From: Pacificibacter maritimus
GTDB lineage: Bacteria; Pseudomonadota; Alphaproteobacteria; Rhodobacterales; Rhodobacteraceae
Reading direction: 5' to 3'
Assembly: GCF_003814915.1 (NCBI RefSeq)
Contig: NZ_RKQK01000003.1
Location: 372,001 to 436,000 of the forward strand
Length of the DNA: 64,000 nucleotides
Position 1 is the first letter of the stretch. Each line of letters begins with the position of its first letter. Shown piece by piece: positions 24,106 through 34,288 of this stretch. The notes below the pieces were generated by a model. It saw nothing but the letters and a program-made list of their open reading frames with translations, did no database searches and had not been told where the DNA came from. Both the position numbers and the translations under genes were made by a program.

Positions 24106-25614
24106 CTAGCGGTCTAAGTAGTCTTGCAAGGTCGCTGCAACACCACGATCCCAAATGGTTTTGAGCGATGCCGTAAACAGCGCTGAAAACTGGTCATTCT
24201 CGGCAAGATCACCATAAATCTGGCGCATATCGATCCAAACTTTAGGATCGCTTTTCGCGGCCAAGGCTGTGGTTTGCAGTTTAGCCCAAAACGGATCATT
24301 GGCTTCGATCTGGCTGCCGTCTTCTCTTGTGCCAGCACACATCCGCGCCCACATCGCTTGCACCAAAACGAGCCCATCAATTGGCGTGCCTGCACGCAAC
24401 CCGTCCCGAATTGAGGGCACAATAAATCCTGGCTGGCGTGATGAGCCATCAAAGGCAACGCGCCGCGTTGTGTCGATAATTTTGGGGTTAGAAAAACGCG
24501 ACTGGATCAGTTCAACATAGGTCTCGGGAGCCATGTTTGGCACCGCTTCGACATGCGGCGCGATTTCTGTGCTGGCAACCTTTGTGAAAAACGGACCGAT
24601 CAGGTCGTGTTCCATACAGCCTGCAATCGTCTCGACTGAAAGAATTTCACCAGGAACAGCAATGACTTGGTGACCACCATTCAGGATGCGAATTTTCATA
24701 GCCTCATAGCTGTGAACATCATCCGTAAAGGTCGCACCAGAGCAATCCCAATCGGGACGTCCTGCGCAAAACGCATCCTCAATGACCCATTGGCGAAAGT
24801 TTTCGTGCGTGACAGGCGCTTGATCATCGATCCCGAAACCCTGCACCAAAGCCAATTCGTTTGGCCCCGTCGCAGGGACAATGCAATCCACCATAGAGTT
24901 GGGGAAAGTGCATTCCGTATTGATCCAATCAGCGAGCGCAGGATCTGTTAATCGCGCAAGCGATACGACCGTTTGCCGCATGATATCGCCATTTCCCAAA
25001 AGATTATCGCAACACATGCAGGTGAAAGGCCCCCTCCCCTCATCGCGGCGAACACGCAGCGCGGCAACAATAGCACCAAACGCAGTCTTGGGCGTCGCAG
25101 GGTTTTCGACGTCGTGTAGAATATCAGGGTGCGCCCCATCAAACCCCTTAGTTGCAGGATCAATGAAATAACCGCCCTCGGTGACCGTCGTTGCGACAAT
25201 GCGGATTTCGGGCTTCGTCATTTGCGCGATGAGGGCTGCATTGCCTTCTTCAATCGGCAGATAATCGATCATGGACCCCACGACCTCAGCCGAACTGCCC
25301 GAGGGATCCAACTCAATCAATGTCGTCAGACAATCTTGTGCCAACAATTTGTCGCGCATCGCCGCATCATACTGGCGCACCCCAGCCCCTATGATGGCCC
25401 AATCAAGGGCTAAGCCGTCTTGCATCAAGCGGTGCAAATACCATGCTTGATGCCCACGATGGAAATTGCCTAGGCCGATATGCACAATGCCAGGCGTCAA
25501 AGCGTTGCGATCATACTGCGGGCGCGACACCTCAGCGGGCAGTTGGGTCAAATGCGCGTTGCTGAGTGTGAGGGGGGGGTGTTTTGTTACATACGCGTTC
25601 ATAAGCTTATCCAT
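24106..25614 (-). CDS. mtlK: mannitol 2-dehydrogenase (long-chain polyol dehydrogenase)
   Basis: This enzyme oxidises D-mannitol (and often D-arabitol) to the ketose with NAD+. The N-terminal Rossmann region contains GIVHIGLGNFHRGHQAWYLH, and the C-terminal catalytic domain has KIRILNGGHQVIAVPGEIL with the catalytic-type lysine and following N/H residues. From the ATG at 25614 the protein has 502 residues, near the family norm of about 490. The ATG at 25602 (MNAYV) is an equally possible start. It follows smoK by 111 nt and completes a polyol uptake and oxidation operon like that of Rhodobacter. Confidence 0.9.
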   Translation of the reverse strand: MDKLMNAYVTKHPPLTLSNAHLTQLPAEVSRPQYDRNALTPGIVHIGLGNFHRGHQAWYLHRLMQDGLALDWAIIGAGVRQYDAAMRDKLLAQDCLTTLIELDPSGSSAEVVGSMIDYLPIEEGNAALIAQMTKPEIRIVATTVTEGGYFIDPATKGFDGAHPDILHDVENPATPKTAFGAIVAALRVRRDEGRGPFTCMCCDNLLGNGDIMRQTVVSLARLTDPALADWINTECTFPNSMVDCIVPATGPNELALVQGFGIDDQAPVTHENFRQWVIEDAFCAGRPDWDCSGATFTDDVHSYEAMKIRILNGGHQVIAVPGEILSVETIAGCMEHDLIGPFFTKVASTEIAPHVEAVPNMAPETYVELIQSRFSNPKIIDTTRRVAFDGSSRQPGFIVPSIRDGLRAGTPIDGLVLVQAMWARMCAGTREDGSQIEANDPFWAKLQTTALAAKSDPKVWIDMRQIYGDLAENDQFSALFTASLKTIWDRGVAATLQDYLDR

Positions 25615-25725
25615 TGTTCGCCGTCCACATGTTAGAAGTCCACCGCACTTTGCGCGGGTGATGCGGGTCTCAAGAGGCGGCGGACCAAACCTGTGCACGC
25701 CACCCCAAAATTTGTGCAGATTAGA

Positions 25726-26730
25726 TCACTCGATCCGCATACCCTGAGCGTCAAAGCGATGCATACGCCCCTCATGTGGAGTCAGATAAATCGTGTCCCC
25801 GTGTGTCACAGCGATGTCGCCACTAATCCGAACAGTAAACATGTCACCCAAACCCGTGTCGTGAACATGGATAAAGGTGTCAGAGCCCAAGTGCTCGGCC
25901 ACACCAACAGTGCCCTTCCAGATGCCACCTTCTGTACTGACATCAAGGTGCTCAGGGCGAATGCCGACTGAATGCGCATCGAATTTCGCAGCTTCTTCGC
26001 CAGAGAAAATGTTCATTTTTGGCGAACCAATAAACCCAGCCACAAAGATGTTACGCGGCTTGTGGTACAGATCCAGCGGCGAACCAACCTGTTCGATAAC
26101 GCCGGCCTGCAAAACAACAATCTTATCCGCCATGGTCATCGCTTCGACCTGATCATGTGTCACATAGATCATTGTGGTTTTCATGCGTTGGTGCATTTCG
26201 CTGATTTCCAACCGCATTCCCACACGCAATGCCGCATCAAGGTTCGACAAGGGTTCATCAAACAAAAAGGCTGATGGATCGCGAACGATAGCGCGCCCAA
26301 TAGCAACACGTTGACGTTGCCCACCCGATAACTGACCTGGTTTGCGATCAAGATAATCCACAAGGTTCAACGACTTCGCTGCGGCATCTACCTTTGCGTC
26401 GATTTCAGACTGGCTCATCTTTTCCATACGCAGCGGGAAACCGATATTTTTGCGGACAGTCATATGCGGATAGAGCGCGTAGGATTGAAACACCATGGCC
26501 AAGCCACGCTGGGCAGGCGGCACTTCGGTCACGTCTTTATCGTCAATCACAATCTTACCTGATGTGAGATCCTCAAGACCCGCAATCATACGCAACAAGG
26601 TCGATTTACCACACCCTGATGGACCAACAAAAACCGCGAATTCCCCGTCTTCGATCGTCAAATTGAGCGGCGGAATAACCTGTACGTCACCAAAGCTCTT
26701 AGTTGTATTTTCTAGTACAATGCGTCCCAT
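25726..26730 (-). CDS. smoK: sorbitol/mannitol ABC transporter ATP-binding protein
   Basis: The 334-residue ATPase belongs to the MalK/UgpC group. It has Walker [10 protein letters not shown], a Q-loop [15 protein letters not shown], signature [15 protein letters not shown], Walker [15 protein letters not shown] and a TOBE domain ([10 protein letters not shown]) from about 235. It lies 8 nt after smoG. The polyol assignment rests on the neighbouring mannitol dehydrogenase and on the same order as the Rhodobacter smo operon. Confidence 0.88.
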   Translation of the reverse strand: MGRIVLENTTKSFGDVQVIPPLNLTIEDGEFAVFVGPSGCGKSTLLRMIAGLEDLTSGKIVIDDKDVTEVPPAQRGLAMVFQSYALYPHMTVRKNIGFPLRMEKMSQSEIDAKVDAAAKSLNLVDYLDRKPGQLSGGQRQRVAIGRAIVRDPSAFLFDEPLSNLDAALRVGMRLEISEMHQRMKTTMIYVTHDQVEAMTMADKIVVLQAGVIEQVGSPLDLYHKPRNIFVAGFIGSPKMNIFSGEEAAKFDAHSVGIRPEHLDVSTEGGIWKGTVGVAEHLGSDTFIHVHDTGLGDMFTVRISGDIAVTHGDTIYLTPHEGRMHRFDAQGMRIE

Positions 26731-26738
26731 GATATTTC

Positions 26739-27572
26739 CTATTTCACAGCGCCAAAGGTCAAACCTTGGACCAATTGTTTTTGACAGAACCAGCCCAGCA
26801 CAACGATGGGCGCGATGGCGGCAGTCGATACAGCTGACAAGCGACCAAAGAACAGGCCTTCAGGTGCGCGGTTGCCTTCGATAAGTTTAGACAGTGTTGC
26901 GGCATCAATCGTGGTCAAGCGCACCGTCCAGTAGGCTTCGTTCCAGCAAAAAATGAAGCACAGCAATGCAGTCGATGCGATCCCACCCCATGCAAGCGGG
27001 ATAAGAATTTCGCGGATTTCACCCCAAGTATTCACGCCATCCATTTTACCGGCTTCAATGATGTCCTTTGGGATTTCCTTGAAGTAGGTGAACAACATCC
27101 AAACGACGATTGGCAGGTTGATCAGACTAAGCACGAGAACGATCAGAAAGTGCGTATCAAATAACCCTAGGCTTTTGGCCAAAAACGTCATTGGGTAAAG
27201 CACCGCCGCCGCAGGCAGCATTTTGGTGGAGAGCATCCACATCAAGATGTCCTTTGTCGCCCGTGTTGGGTTAAAGGCCATCGCATATGCGGATGGAATG
27301 CCCACTGCCAGCGTAAACACCGTCGCCAAAACAGATGTAATCACCGAGTTTTGGGCAAAGCGCCAGTAGTCGTAATTATCCGTCATGTTCAGGTAGTTTT
27401 CCAAGGTTGGTGTGAACCAAATCAGAAATTCTGGCTTGACCGCATCCGCATCGGTTTTGAAGCTTGTGAGAACCAGCCAAAAAATCGGGAAGAAGAATAA
27501 AAGTCCAACGATCCATGCCAAAACAGGCCGGCCAAATCGTGAGGATTTTGAAGTATGTGCAACGATAGCCAT
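26739..27572 (-). CDS. smoG: sorbitol/mannitol ABC transporter permease, SmoG (MalG type)
   Basis: The 277-residue permease has about six spans and the MalG-type coupling loop [25 protein letters not shown]. The first span is preceded by a short cytoplasmic tail ([12 protein letters not shown]). It follows smoF by 10 nt and precedes smoK by 8 nt. Confidence 0.88.
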   Translation of the reverse strand: MAIVAHTSKSSRFGRPVLAWIVGLLFFFPIFWLVLTSFKTDADAVKPEFLIWFTPTLENYLNMTDNYDYWRFAQNSVITSVLATVFTLAVGIPSAYAMAFNPTRATKDILMWMLSTKMLPAAAVLYPMTFLAKSLGLFDTHFLIVLVLSLINLPIVVWMLFTYFKEIPKDIIEAGKMDGVNTWGEIREILIPLAWGGIASTALLCFIFCWNEAYWTVRLTTIDAATLSKLIEGNRAPEGLFFGRLSAVSTAAIAPIVVLGWFCQKQLVQGLTFGAVK

Positions 27573-27582
27573 GGGTCTGTTC

Positions 27583-28521
27583 TCACTCCATCAATGTCTT
27601 GCCGACCATACGCAGCAAGAAAATTGCTACGATATTGGCCAGAATGACTGCAAAGATTCCGGTAGCGCTGGCTGCGCCAATGTTATTGTTCGCAAATTCG
27701 CCAATCAGGTAAGGCAGGTTTTTGTTACCATTTCCGCGGCTGACAATTTCGATTTCGGCGTAGAGCGACAGGTGAAAAATCGCTTGGATCATCACAACAA
27801 TCGCAATCGGGCGACCGAGGTGTGGCAAAGTTAGAAACCTAAACTGCGACCATGTGCTTGCACCATCCAAGATAGCTGCTTCTTTTTGTTGCTGATCTTC
27901 GGATTGCAAAGAGGTCATGAAAATCAACACCGCAAACGGCGTCCACTGCCACGTCACCATGATGATCACAGCCCAAGCCGAGGTCTGGGTGGCGCGAAAC
28001 GAGATAGGCTGCAACTCAGGCCACATGCCAAAGAAGTTCCCGATCACAGGCGTCATGCGCAAAGCGTCCAGCAAACCGTTGATACCTTCGACTGCAACGC
28101 CTTGAAGGCCAAGTACTGGATCAAGGATCATGTTGATCCAAAGCACGGCATTCACCGCAGGCATCACGAAAAAGGGCGAAATCAGCAAGACACGCACAAT
28201 GCCTTGGCCTGGAAAGGCTTTGTTGATCAACACGGCAATCAGCACGCCAAGGATCACGGTCAAAAACAAGATAGAGCAAACAATGAGCAAACTGTTTTGA
28301 ATCGCCAAAAGAAAATCTTTGCTGTTCAAAACAAACTCGTAGTTGCCGAACCCACGCCAATTTTCAATGCTGGGCTTTGTCCATTCGGGACGGCGCAGGC
28401 TGTTTAAAACGTAGCGAATGAATGAAAAATATAGGGTCATGCTGAGGGGCACGAGCATCCAAATCAAAAGCAGAACAACTGCGGGTGTTTGGAGAAGCCG
28501 AGGGATGCGTCTGTCAGACAT
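27583..28521 (-). CDS. smoF: sorbitol/mannitol ABC transporter permease, SmoF (MalF type)
   Basis: The 312-residue permease has about six spans and the coupling loop QQQKEAAILDGASTWSQFRFLTLP. Length and the N-terminal RRIPRLLQTPAVVLLLIWML segment fit UgpA/MalF-type permeases of polyol importers. It is separated from smoE by 147 nt that include a strong stem-loop. Confidence 0.88.
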   Translation of the reverse strand: MSDRRIPRLLQTPAVVLLLIWMLVPLSMTLYFSFIRYVLNSLRRPEWTKPSIENWRGFGNYEFVLNSKDFLLAIQNSLLIVCSILFLTVILGVLIAVLINKAFPGQGIVRVLLISPFFVMPAVNAVLWINMILDPVLGLQGVAVEGINGLLDALRMTPVIGNFFGMWPELQPISFRATQTSAWAVIIMVTWQWTPFAVLIFMTSLQSEDQQQKEAAILDGASTWSQFRFLTLPHLGRPIAIVVMIQAIFHLSLYAEIEIVSRGNGNKNLPYLIGEFANNNIGAASATGIFAVILANIVAIFLLRMVGKTLME

Positions 28522-28629
28522 ACCTTATCCTTCTGTCCAGCCATTGGGCGGACCTGTTAAGAATCTGAATTTCAAGAATTGTGGCACAAAGTATCGACGG
28601 ACACACGATCACTGAGCCGTTTTGGATAT

Positions 28630-28654
28630 AGAAGGGCCACGCTGTGGCCCTTCT
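28630..28654. promoter_or_regulatory. intercistronic stem-loop between smoE and smoF
   Basis: AGAAGGGCCAC (28630-28640) pairs perfectly with GTGGCCCTTCT (28644-28654) with a 3-nt loop, directly after the smoE stop. It could act as a partial terminator and stabiliser that raises binding-protein levels over permease levels. Confidence 0.7.
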
Positions 28655-28668
28655 AAAAACACTGTAAC

Positions 28669-29964
28669 TTAGTAGTAGCCAGCTTCACGCATGATCGCAT
28701 CAGCTGCAGATTGCGCATCTTCAAGAGCTTCTTCTACTGTTTTCGCGCCAGAAAGAGCCGCGGCCATTTCTTGTGCAACAGCAGACCCCACTTCTGGGAA
28801 CTCAGGGATCGAAGCAAACTGAACACCTACGTATGGCTTGATGTCTGTTGCTTGTGGAGCAGCAGATTCAATTGCCTTCATTTCAGCGTCTGCAAAGGCT
28901 GCAACGGCTTGGAATTCAGGGATCGCGTAGGTGGATGCCCGTGTACCTGTTGGTACAGAACCCCAACCAAAGTCTGGGTGGTTGCCGACAGCTTGAATGT
29001 ACTCTTTCGATGTTGCCCATTCAATGAAGTCCATTGACGCTTCTGCGTGCGGAGCACCCGCAGGCACAGCCATCGCCCATGCCCACAACCAGTTTGCACC
29101 GACTGGGTTCCCAGCATTTGGCGACTGAGCGTATGCAACACCGTCTACTTCCAAGAAGGACGCTGCGATTGTGGCATCAATCCACATGCCGCATTTGCCT
29201 TCGTTGTAAAGCGCTAGGATTTCGTTGAATGAGTTGCCTTCAGAACCTGGAGGTCCGTATGAACCGAGCAAGTCGACATACATGTTGATCGCTGCATTCC
29301 ATTCATCTGAATCCAGCACAGGCTTCATTTCCGCGTCGAACCATGCGCCGCCGTATGAATTCACAACAGTTGTGATAAATGCCATGTTGTCGCCCCAACC
29401 TGGCTTGCCGCGCAAACATGCGCCGTAAACGCCAGCATCTGGGTTGTGCATCGCAGCCGCAGCTGCCGTGATGTTTTCCCAGCTGTCATTGTCTGTAATC
29501 GCAACACCAGCAGCATCCGCGAGGTCTTTGCGGTACATAACCATTGAAGATTCACCGTAGAAAGGTGCGGCATATAGGGTGCCGTCAGCGGACAGGCCGC
29601 CACGCATCGCGGGCAAAATGTCTTCTACATCATAGTCATCGCTAAAGTTGAGGGGCTCGATCCAGCCAGCCTGACCCCAAATTGGAGCTTCTTGCATACC
29701 GATGTTGATGATGTCGTATTGGCCGCCACCAGTGGCTGTGTCGGATGTGACCTGCTCGCGCAGAACGCCTTCTTCCAAAGATACCCAGTTAAGCTTTACG
29801 CCAGTTTCTTCTGTGTAAGCTTCAGCAACGGTTTGCATGTTGATCATGTGGCCGTTGTTAACGATTGCGATGGTCAGTTCACTTACGTGCCCATCAGCAA
29901 ATGCGCCGCCAGCTGCAACGAACGTAAGCGCTGTAGCGCCAAGCATTGTGTGTTTCAAAGACAT
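28669..29964 (-). CDS. smoE: sorbitol/mannitol-binding periplasmic protein
   Basis: The 431-residue extracellular solute-binding protein (family 1) has a signal peptide of about 23 residues ending GGAFA. Mature sequence begins DGHVSELTIAIVNNGHMINM. Sequences such as YDIINIGMQEAPIWGQAGWIEPL and GKCGMWIDATIAASFLE match polyol-binding proteins. It is the first gene of the operon and lies 113 nt from the lacI-type gene. Confidence 0.88.
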   Translation of the reverse strand: MSLKHTMLGATALTFVAAGGAFADGHVSELTIAIVNNGHMINMQTVAEAYTEETGVKLNWVSLEEGVLREQVTSDTATGGGQYDIINIGMQEAPIWGQAGWIEPLNFSDDYDVEDILPAMRGGLSADGTLYAAPFYGESSMVMYRKDLADAAGVAITDNDSWENITAAAAAMHNPDAGVYGACLRGKPGWGDNMAFITTVVNSYGGAWFDAEMKPVLDSDEWNAAINMYVDLLGSYGPPGSEGNSFNEILALYNEGKCGMWIDATIAASFLEVDGVAYAQSPNAGNPVGANWLWAWAMAVPAGAPHAEASMDFIEWATSKEYIQAVGNHPDFGWGSVPTGTRASTYAIPEFQAVAAFADAEMKAIESAAPQATDIKPYVGVQFASIPEFPEVGSAVAQEMAAALSGAKTVEEALEDAQSAADAIMREAGYY

Positions 29965-30031
29965 CCTGTCCTCCCTAGATCAGATGATGCTCCAACCTAA
30001 GGCGGGTATTCATTTGGGGTCAATCAAAAAC

Positions 30032-30045
30032 TTTACGCGCGCAAA
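30032..30045. promoter_or_regulatory. near-palindrome upstream of smoE, candidate LacI-type operator
   Basis: TTTACGC and GCGCAAA abut as TTTACGCGCGCAAA, symmetric in six of seven positions per half, with a central CG step as in LacI/GalR operators. It lies 67 nt upstream of the smoE start. The regulator gene ends just beyond it. Confidence 0.45.
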
Positions 30046-30077
30046 ATTATTTTACTTTTTTCTATATATTCAGAAAC

Positions 30078-31118
30078 TTAAGCGGACCCTCTTTTCACAA
30101 GATGTCCTTTGAATAAGGCAATCTCACGATCCCCCTTGCGCTCTTCCGTCTCGATTAAGCCAAGAATCGCATCCACGCTGCGCGCGGAAATCGCGCTGTA
30201 ATCCTGCGAGACTGTTGTCAGGCTTGGGGATGTGTAACGCGAGAACGGATGGTCATCGTGACCTGCAATACGCAAAGCGCTATCCCCCCCCCGCCCGACT
30301 TGAATGCCCCCCTCATAGGCCGCAGATAACAAACCAATCGCAAGACGATCATTGGAACAGAGCACCGTATTTGTAGGTAGGTCCCGCTGCGCAATCATCT
30401 TGGACCCTTCGCGAAATCCTATTTCTTCAAAGTCCCAACCTTCCCCAGCCACTTGGATAAGGTTTGGCTCTTCCCCCCGCCGCGCCATCGCTGAAAGATA
30501 TGCACTGCGACGTTTATAGGCATTGGGGTTCACGGGGGTTTTCATTTCAAAAAAGACAGGGGGCTCACCTGTCTCGCAAAGATAATCAACGATAACTCCG
30601 ATGCTTTGCTCACTGTCTGACCCAAAGAATGCTTCGCCCACATCATCAAGGTTGTTATCAAACAATACCGTTGGGATTTCTTTCGAAAAGGCAGATAGCA
30701 TATCCGCATTGGACGCGCGCCCCAAGGGGGCCAACAATACGCCCGCAGGTTTAATCGCCCGCAAGCTGTTAAGATTGGCGATTTCTTGATCAGGCCCGCC
30801 ATGGGAACTGAGCAATAGTGGGTTATATCCCGCGTCGATGATGAGGCTTTCGATCGTGCGCGCAATCGCTGCAAAAAACGGGTCTATCAGGTTGGGAACC
30901 ACCAAGCCTATATTTTTGGTCTGACGACGGTTTTGGTTCACGGCGTAAATGTTGGGCTGATATTCATATCGATCCAAAGCCGCTTCAATCTGCGCGCGCG
31001 TCGATTTGCGCACACTCGCAGGATCGTTAAAATATTTGGACACCGTGGGGCGCGAGATTCCGCAAACCCGTGCGAAGTCTTCCATGTTTTTAATTTTCTC
31101 AGCGGCCATACGCAGCAT
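30078..31118 (-). CDS. LacI-family transcriptional regulator of the polyol operon
   Basis: The regulator has the LacI helix-turn-helix (MEDFARVCGISRPTVSKYFND) and hinge (YQPNIYAVNQNRRQTKNIGLVVP), followed by a ribose-binding-like effector domain. The ATG at 31118 is preferred because GAGTGG lies five bases upstream; ATGs at 31109 and 31085 are also in frame, and 31154 would add twelve residues. It is upstream of smoE in the same direction and is the likely repressor, with a polyol as inducer. Confidence 0.85.
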   Translation of the reverse strand: MLRMAAEKIKNMEDFARVCGISRPTVSKYFNDPASVRKSTRAQIEAALDRYEYQPNIYAVNQNRRQTKNIGLVVPNLIDPFFAAIARTIESLIIDAGYNPLLLSSHGGPDQEIANLNSLRAIKPAGVLLAPLGRASNADMLSAFSKEIPTVLFDNNLDDVGEAFFGSDSEQSIGVIVDYLCETGEPPVFFEMKTPVNPNAYKRRSAYLSAMARRGEEPNLIQVAGEGWDFEEIGFREGSKMIAQRDLPTNTVLCSNDRLAIGLLSAAYEGGIQVGRGGDSALRIAGHDDHPFSRYTSPSLTTVSQDYSAISARSVDAILGLIETEERKGDREIALFKGHLVKRGSA

Positions 31119-31550
31119 TTTCCACTCAATTTTCGCGCTTGCCCTTTCAGGCAATAGATTGTTCGCAATACGTTAACTCAGCCTCTAGCCACTTAAAAGC
31201 GTATTCAATTTAAACTTAATTTCAATGGGTTAAAATATGAACGCAATTTTTCGGAAACATTCGGACAAAACAGGACCACCAGAAAGGCGCGTCAGGCAAG
31301 GAATTGCGATCAATATTTTAGGGGCAATACTGGTGTCACGACAGGTTCAGTTTTCAGCGACACGATAGGATAACACGCCGCCAGATTATTGACGTAATGC
31401 CCTAGACGCATGATAATTCGCCAACATTGTTAAATATTTTGGTTGAATATCTTAGTTCAAACCGATCTATTGAGCAGCACATTCCGAAAGAACTAAAAAA
31501 TCGTCAGAATGCCCCCAAAATGGCGTAGATTTCAGTGAGACAAAATTAAA
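31119..31550. other. 432-nt intergenic region between divergent lacI and XRE-cupin genes
   Basis: This AT-rich interval separates two divergent regulator genes and must hold both promoters. It contains an AATTTAAACTTAATTT stretch near 31207. I see no supported reading frame, RNA or terminator in it. Confidence 0.5.
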
Positions 31551-32135
31551 ATGACAGACTTTGATGTTGGCGCTCGCCTAAAAGCCATTCGCAAGGCGCG
31601 CAAAATCTCGCAACGCGAGCTTGCCACGCAATCGGGTGTCACCAACGGGCTGATTTCTTTGATTGAAGGCAACAAGTCGAGCCCTTCGATTTCATCCCTA
31701 AAAAAGATCCTCAGCGTTTTCAGCATGTCTTTGTCAGACTTCTTTGACGCAAGTCCCACAGACAACAGAAAATTTGCTTTCCGATTTGACGAAATGGTCG
31801 AAATCAACCCCGAACGGGTTTTCGAAGGCGGCACAGAAGAAGGCTTAAAGGCCGTATCCTTGCGTCGCGTTGGGTCAAGTTTTGAGCGCACTTTGCTCAT
31901 GCTTTACGAAATCTATGAACCTGGTGCAGATACGGGGCCAGAATTATACGCACATGAAGGCGAAGAAGGCGGATTTGTCATCGAGGGTGAAATCTTACTG
32001 CAGGTGGGCGAGTCCACAGAGACACTAAAGGCAGGCGATGCCTATCAATTTGAAAGCACCCTGCCGCACAGGTTTCGCAATATCGGTGACAAAAGGTGCG
32101 TCTTAGTCAGCGCCTGCACACCTCCAACATTCTAA
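31551..32135 (+). CDS. XRE-family regulator with C-terminal cupin domain
   Basis: The 194-residue protein has an N-terminal XRE helix-turn-helix (about 6-60: LKAIRKARKISQRELATQSG, then NGLISLIEGNKSSPS) and a C-terminal cupin (about 115-190: YAHEGEEGGFVIEGEILLQVG, ending LPHRFRNIGDKRCVLVSA). PuuR-type regulators of this architecture control amine and polyamine catabolism. It is convergent with the TRAP operon and close to gabT-gabD, so control of these genes by an amino compound is plausible. No strong ribosome binding site precedes the ATG. Confidence 0.88.
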   Translation: MTDFDVGARLKAIRKARKISQRELATQSGVTNGLISLIEGNKSSPSISSLKKILSVFSMSLSDFFDASPTDNRKFAFRFDEMVEINPERVFEGGTEEGLKAVSLRRVGSSFERTLLMLYEIYEPGADTGPELYAHEGEEGGFVIEGEILLQVGESTETLKAGDAYQFESTLPHRFRNIGDKRCVLVSACTPPTF

Positions 32136-32159
32136 AGCGATCAAGACCCCGCGATTAGG

Positions 32160-32208
32160 CCCTATTTCTCCCCCGCAACACTTACGCGCATTGCAGGGGA
32201 AAACAGGG
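32160..32208. terminator. imperfect inverted repeat between convergent genes
   Basis: CCCTATTT and CCCCCGCAA on the left can pair with TTGCAGGGG and AAACAGGG on the right, giving about sixteen pairs with small bulges around a 12-nt loop. Its place between the XRE gene and the end of the TRAP operon suggests a two-way terminator, but no T-run is present. Confidence 0.35.
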
Positions 32209-32303
32209 TCGCCTTCTGTATGAGAGATAGACCTCACGACGCAGGGCATCGAAGCCCCGCGACGATCAAAATGGTCATATGTTTATCATATTTTCAGTGG
32301 CAT

Positions 32304-33608
32304 CTATTGAATGCCCATGAGCAACTTTGGCAACCAAAGCGACAGTTCAGGAATGAAGGTCACGATCAAAACCATAGGCAAGTGACCAAATGCCAAGAAT
32401 TTTAGCGTGGGCCAGATATACTGATCCATGGTCAACTTCGCGACACCGCCCGCCATATACAGCATGGGTGCGCAGGGTGGGGACACGTTGCCAAGACCAA
32501 GGTTGGTGCCAACAATGGCTGCGAAATGGATCGGATGGATGCCCAATTCATTTGTGACCGGTAAAAAGATGATCGCCGCCAAAACACTGCCTGAAATATC
32601 GTCAACGATCATGCCGATAAACAACAGCACAAGGTTGATGAGCAACATGATCACGATCTTATTGTCAGACAAAGACACCAGCAATTGCGCAACTTCTTTT
32701 GGAACTTGCTGCAAAATCATTGCGCGGCTCATCATGAACAAGAAGAACAAAACAGTCATGATTGACCCTGTTGTGATCGCAGCCCGCACAATCGAGGTGG
32801 TAAAAGTTTTCAGCGTTAAGCCTTTGTAGATGAAGAACCCTACAGGGATCGCATAGACTAAAGCGATAGAGGCGGCTTCAGTTGGTGTTGCAACGCCCGA
32901 ATAGATCACACCCAAGATAATCACAGGCATCAACAAGGCCCAGAATGCGCGGATGCCACTTTTATATACGTGCTTAGCAACTTCTGCGGGTGGCAGTTTA
33001 TCTTCGACTTGGATGCTGTCGACGTTGCGCAAGAAAACAAAGTTCAACACGATATACACGACACCCAACATGATGCCCGGAATGATGGTCGACAAGAACG
33101 CCGCCCCAACAGACAGGCCACCCGTGATTGCGAAAACAATCATCGGAATAGACGGCGGGATCATCAAAGCCAAAACAGACGAACAAGCAACCAAAGCCGT
33201 GGCGTGGCCAGCTGGGTAACCTTCTTTCACCATACGCGGAATCATGATTTGGCCAATGGCAGCAATCGCCGCCGAGGACGATCCAGAAATCGCGCCGAAC
33301 AATGCGCAGGTGATAACGGTCACAGCGCCAAGGCCGCCCTTGATCCTGCCGACAAAGGAATTGACGAAGTCCAAAAGGCGCTCAGAAATGCCCCCTTCGG
33401 CCATCAGGGTTCCCGCCAGAACAAAGAGCGGCAAAGCCAAGAGCGCAAAGCCCGATGTTGTTTGGTAAGCGTATGGAATTAAAAACGAAATGTCAGATCC
33501 CGTTGAAAGTCCGAACACCAATGCGCCTGTACCAAAGGCAAGTGCGATCGGCATTTCGGCCAAAAGCAGAACCACAACCAAAGCCATAGAAATAAAGAAT
33601 AAGGTCAT
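32304..33608 (-). CDS. TRAP transporter large permease, DctM type
   Basis: The 434-residue protein is the ion-coupled transport subunit of a tripartite ATP-independent periplasmic transporter. It has about twelve to thirteen spans and the DctM signatures GTGALVFGLSTG, ALFGAISGSSSAAIAAIGQIM and VMIPPSIPMIV-like sequence (LALMIPPSIPMIVFAITGG). It overlaps the small permease gene by four bases and ends the operon dctP-dctQ-dctM. Substrate is unknown; the neighbouring gabT-gabD suggests an amino or dicarboxylic acid. Confidence 0.92.
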   Translation of the reverse strand: MTLFFISMALVVVLLLAEMPIALAFGTGALVFGLSTGSDISFLIPYAYQTTSGFALLALPLFVLAGTLMAEGGISERLLDFVNSFVGRIKGGLGAVTVITCALFGAISGSSSAAIAAIGQIMIPRMVKEGYPAGHATALVACSSVLALMIPPSIPMIVFAITGGLSVGAAFLSTIIPGIMLGVVYIVLNFVFLRNVDSIQVEDKLPPAEVAKHVYKSGIRAFWALLMPVIILGVIYSGVATPTEAASIALVYAIPVGFFIYKGLTLKTFTTSIVRAAITTGSIMTVLFFLFMMSRAMILQQVPKEVAQLLVSLSDNKIVIMLLINLVLLFIGMIVDDISGSVLAAIIFLPVTNELGIHPIHFAAIVGTNLGLGNVSPPCAPMLYMAGGVAKLTMDQYIWPTLKFLAFGHLPMVLIVTFIPELSLWLPKLLMGIQ

Positions 33609-34252
33609 GATTTTTCCTCACCTTGAGGTGCCGTTGATTTCAAATCAAGAAACTGATTTGTGATTTGCAGAATGAAGTAAAAGACCATGCCGCCAAACCC
33701 GATGATGAGCGATGAAGACCACCACCATTTCGGCCAACGCATGTAAGAGCTCACGCGACCTTTTTCGATTTCGAAAATGGCATAACGAATGGCATAAAAG
33801 GCAAAAATAGACGCGGCGATGATACTTAGAAGAGTCAAAACAAAGCGTACCTTGCGTACAGTATGCGGGTTTTTGACAACAAGCGTTAGAATGCCACCGT
33901 GAATATGTTCGCCGTTGCGGGTGACATAGGCCATGCCCAGAAAGTAAAACCAAACGCCGAACAGCAGGCCGATTTCTTCGATGCCAACGAAAGGCGATAA
34001 AAAGACGTAGCGCAACAGGACCTGCGTAAACATCAATGCAGCGAGAGCGAGTCCGAAAAATACGAGGGCCCAGTAGATGATTTTTGCAAAGACCTGTTCA
34101 AAGGCCAGTACTTTTCCGTGAAACCCGTCGACGTCATGTTCGGGCACGGCCGTGATGTATTCTGGTGGCTCAGGATTTTCATTTTCGGCCGTATAGATAT
34201 ACGAATCCGACTGTACCGGTGATCGCGGATGTTGTTTGGATTCTCGAACCAT
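33605..34252 (-). CDS. TRAP transporter small permease, DctQ type
   Basis: The 215-residue membrane protein has four spans beginning near residue 50 (IIYWALVFFGLALAALMFTQ) and the DctQ segment GIEEIGLLFGVWFYFLGMAY. An N-terminal hydrophilic extension of about 45 residues is longer than usual; the true start could be a later in-frame codon, but none has a clearly better binding site. Confidence 0.88.
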   Translation of the reverse strand: MVRESKQHPRSPVQSDSYIYTAENENPEPPEYITAVPEHDVDGFHGKVLAFEQVFAKIIYWALVFFGLALAALMFTQVLLRYVFLSPFVGIEEIGLLFGVWFYFLGMAYVTRNGEHIHGGILTLVVKNPHTVRKVRFVLTLLSIIAASIFAFYAIRYAIFEIEKGRVSSYMRWPKWWWSSSLIIGFGGMVFYFILQITNQFLDLKSTAPQGEEKS

Positions 34253-34288
34253 GATTTTCCCCTATCAGTTCAAAGTAAGTTTCAAAAC

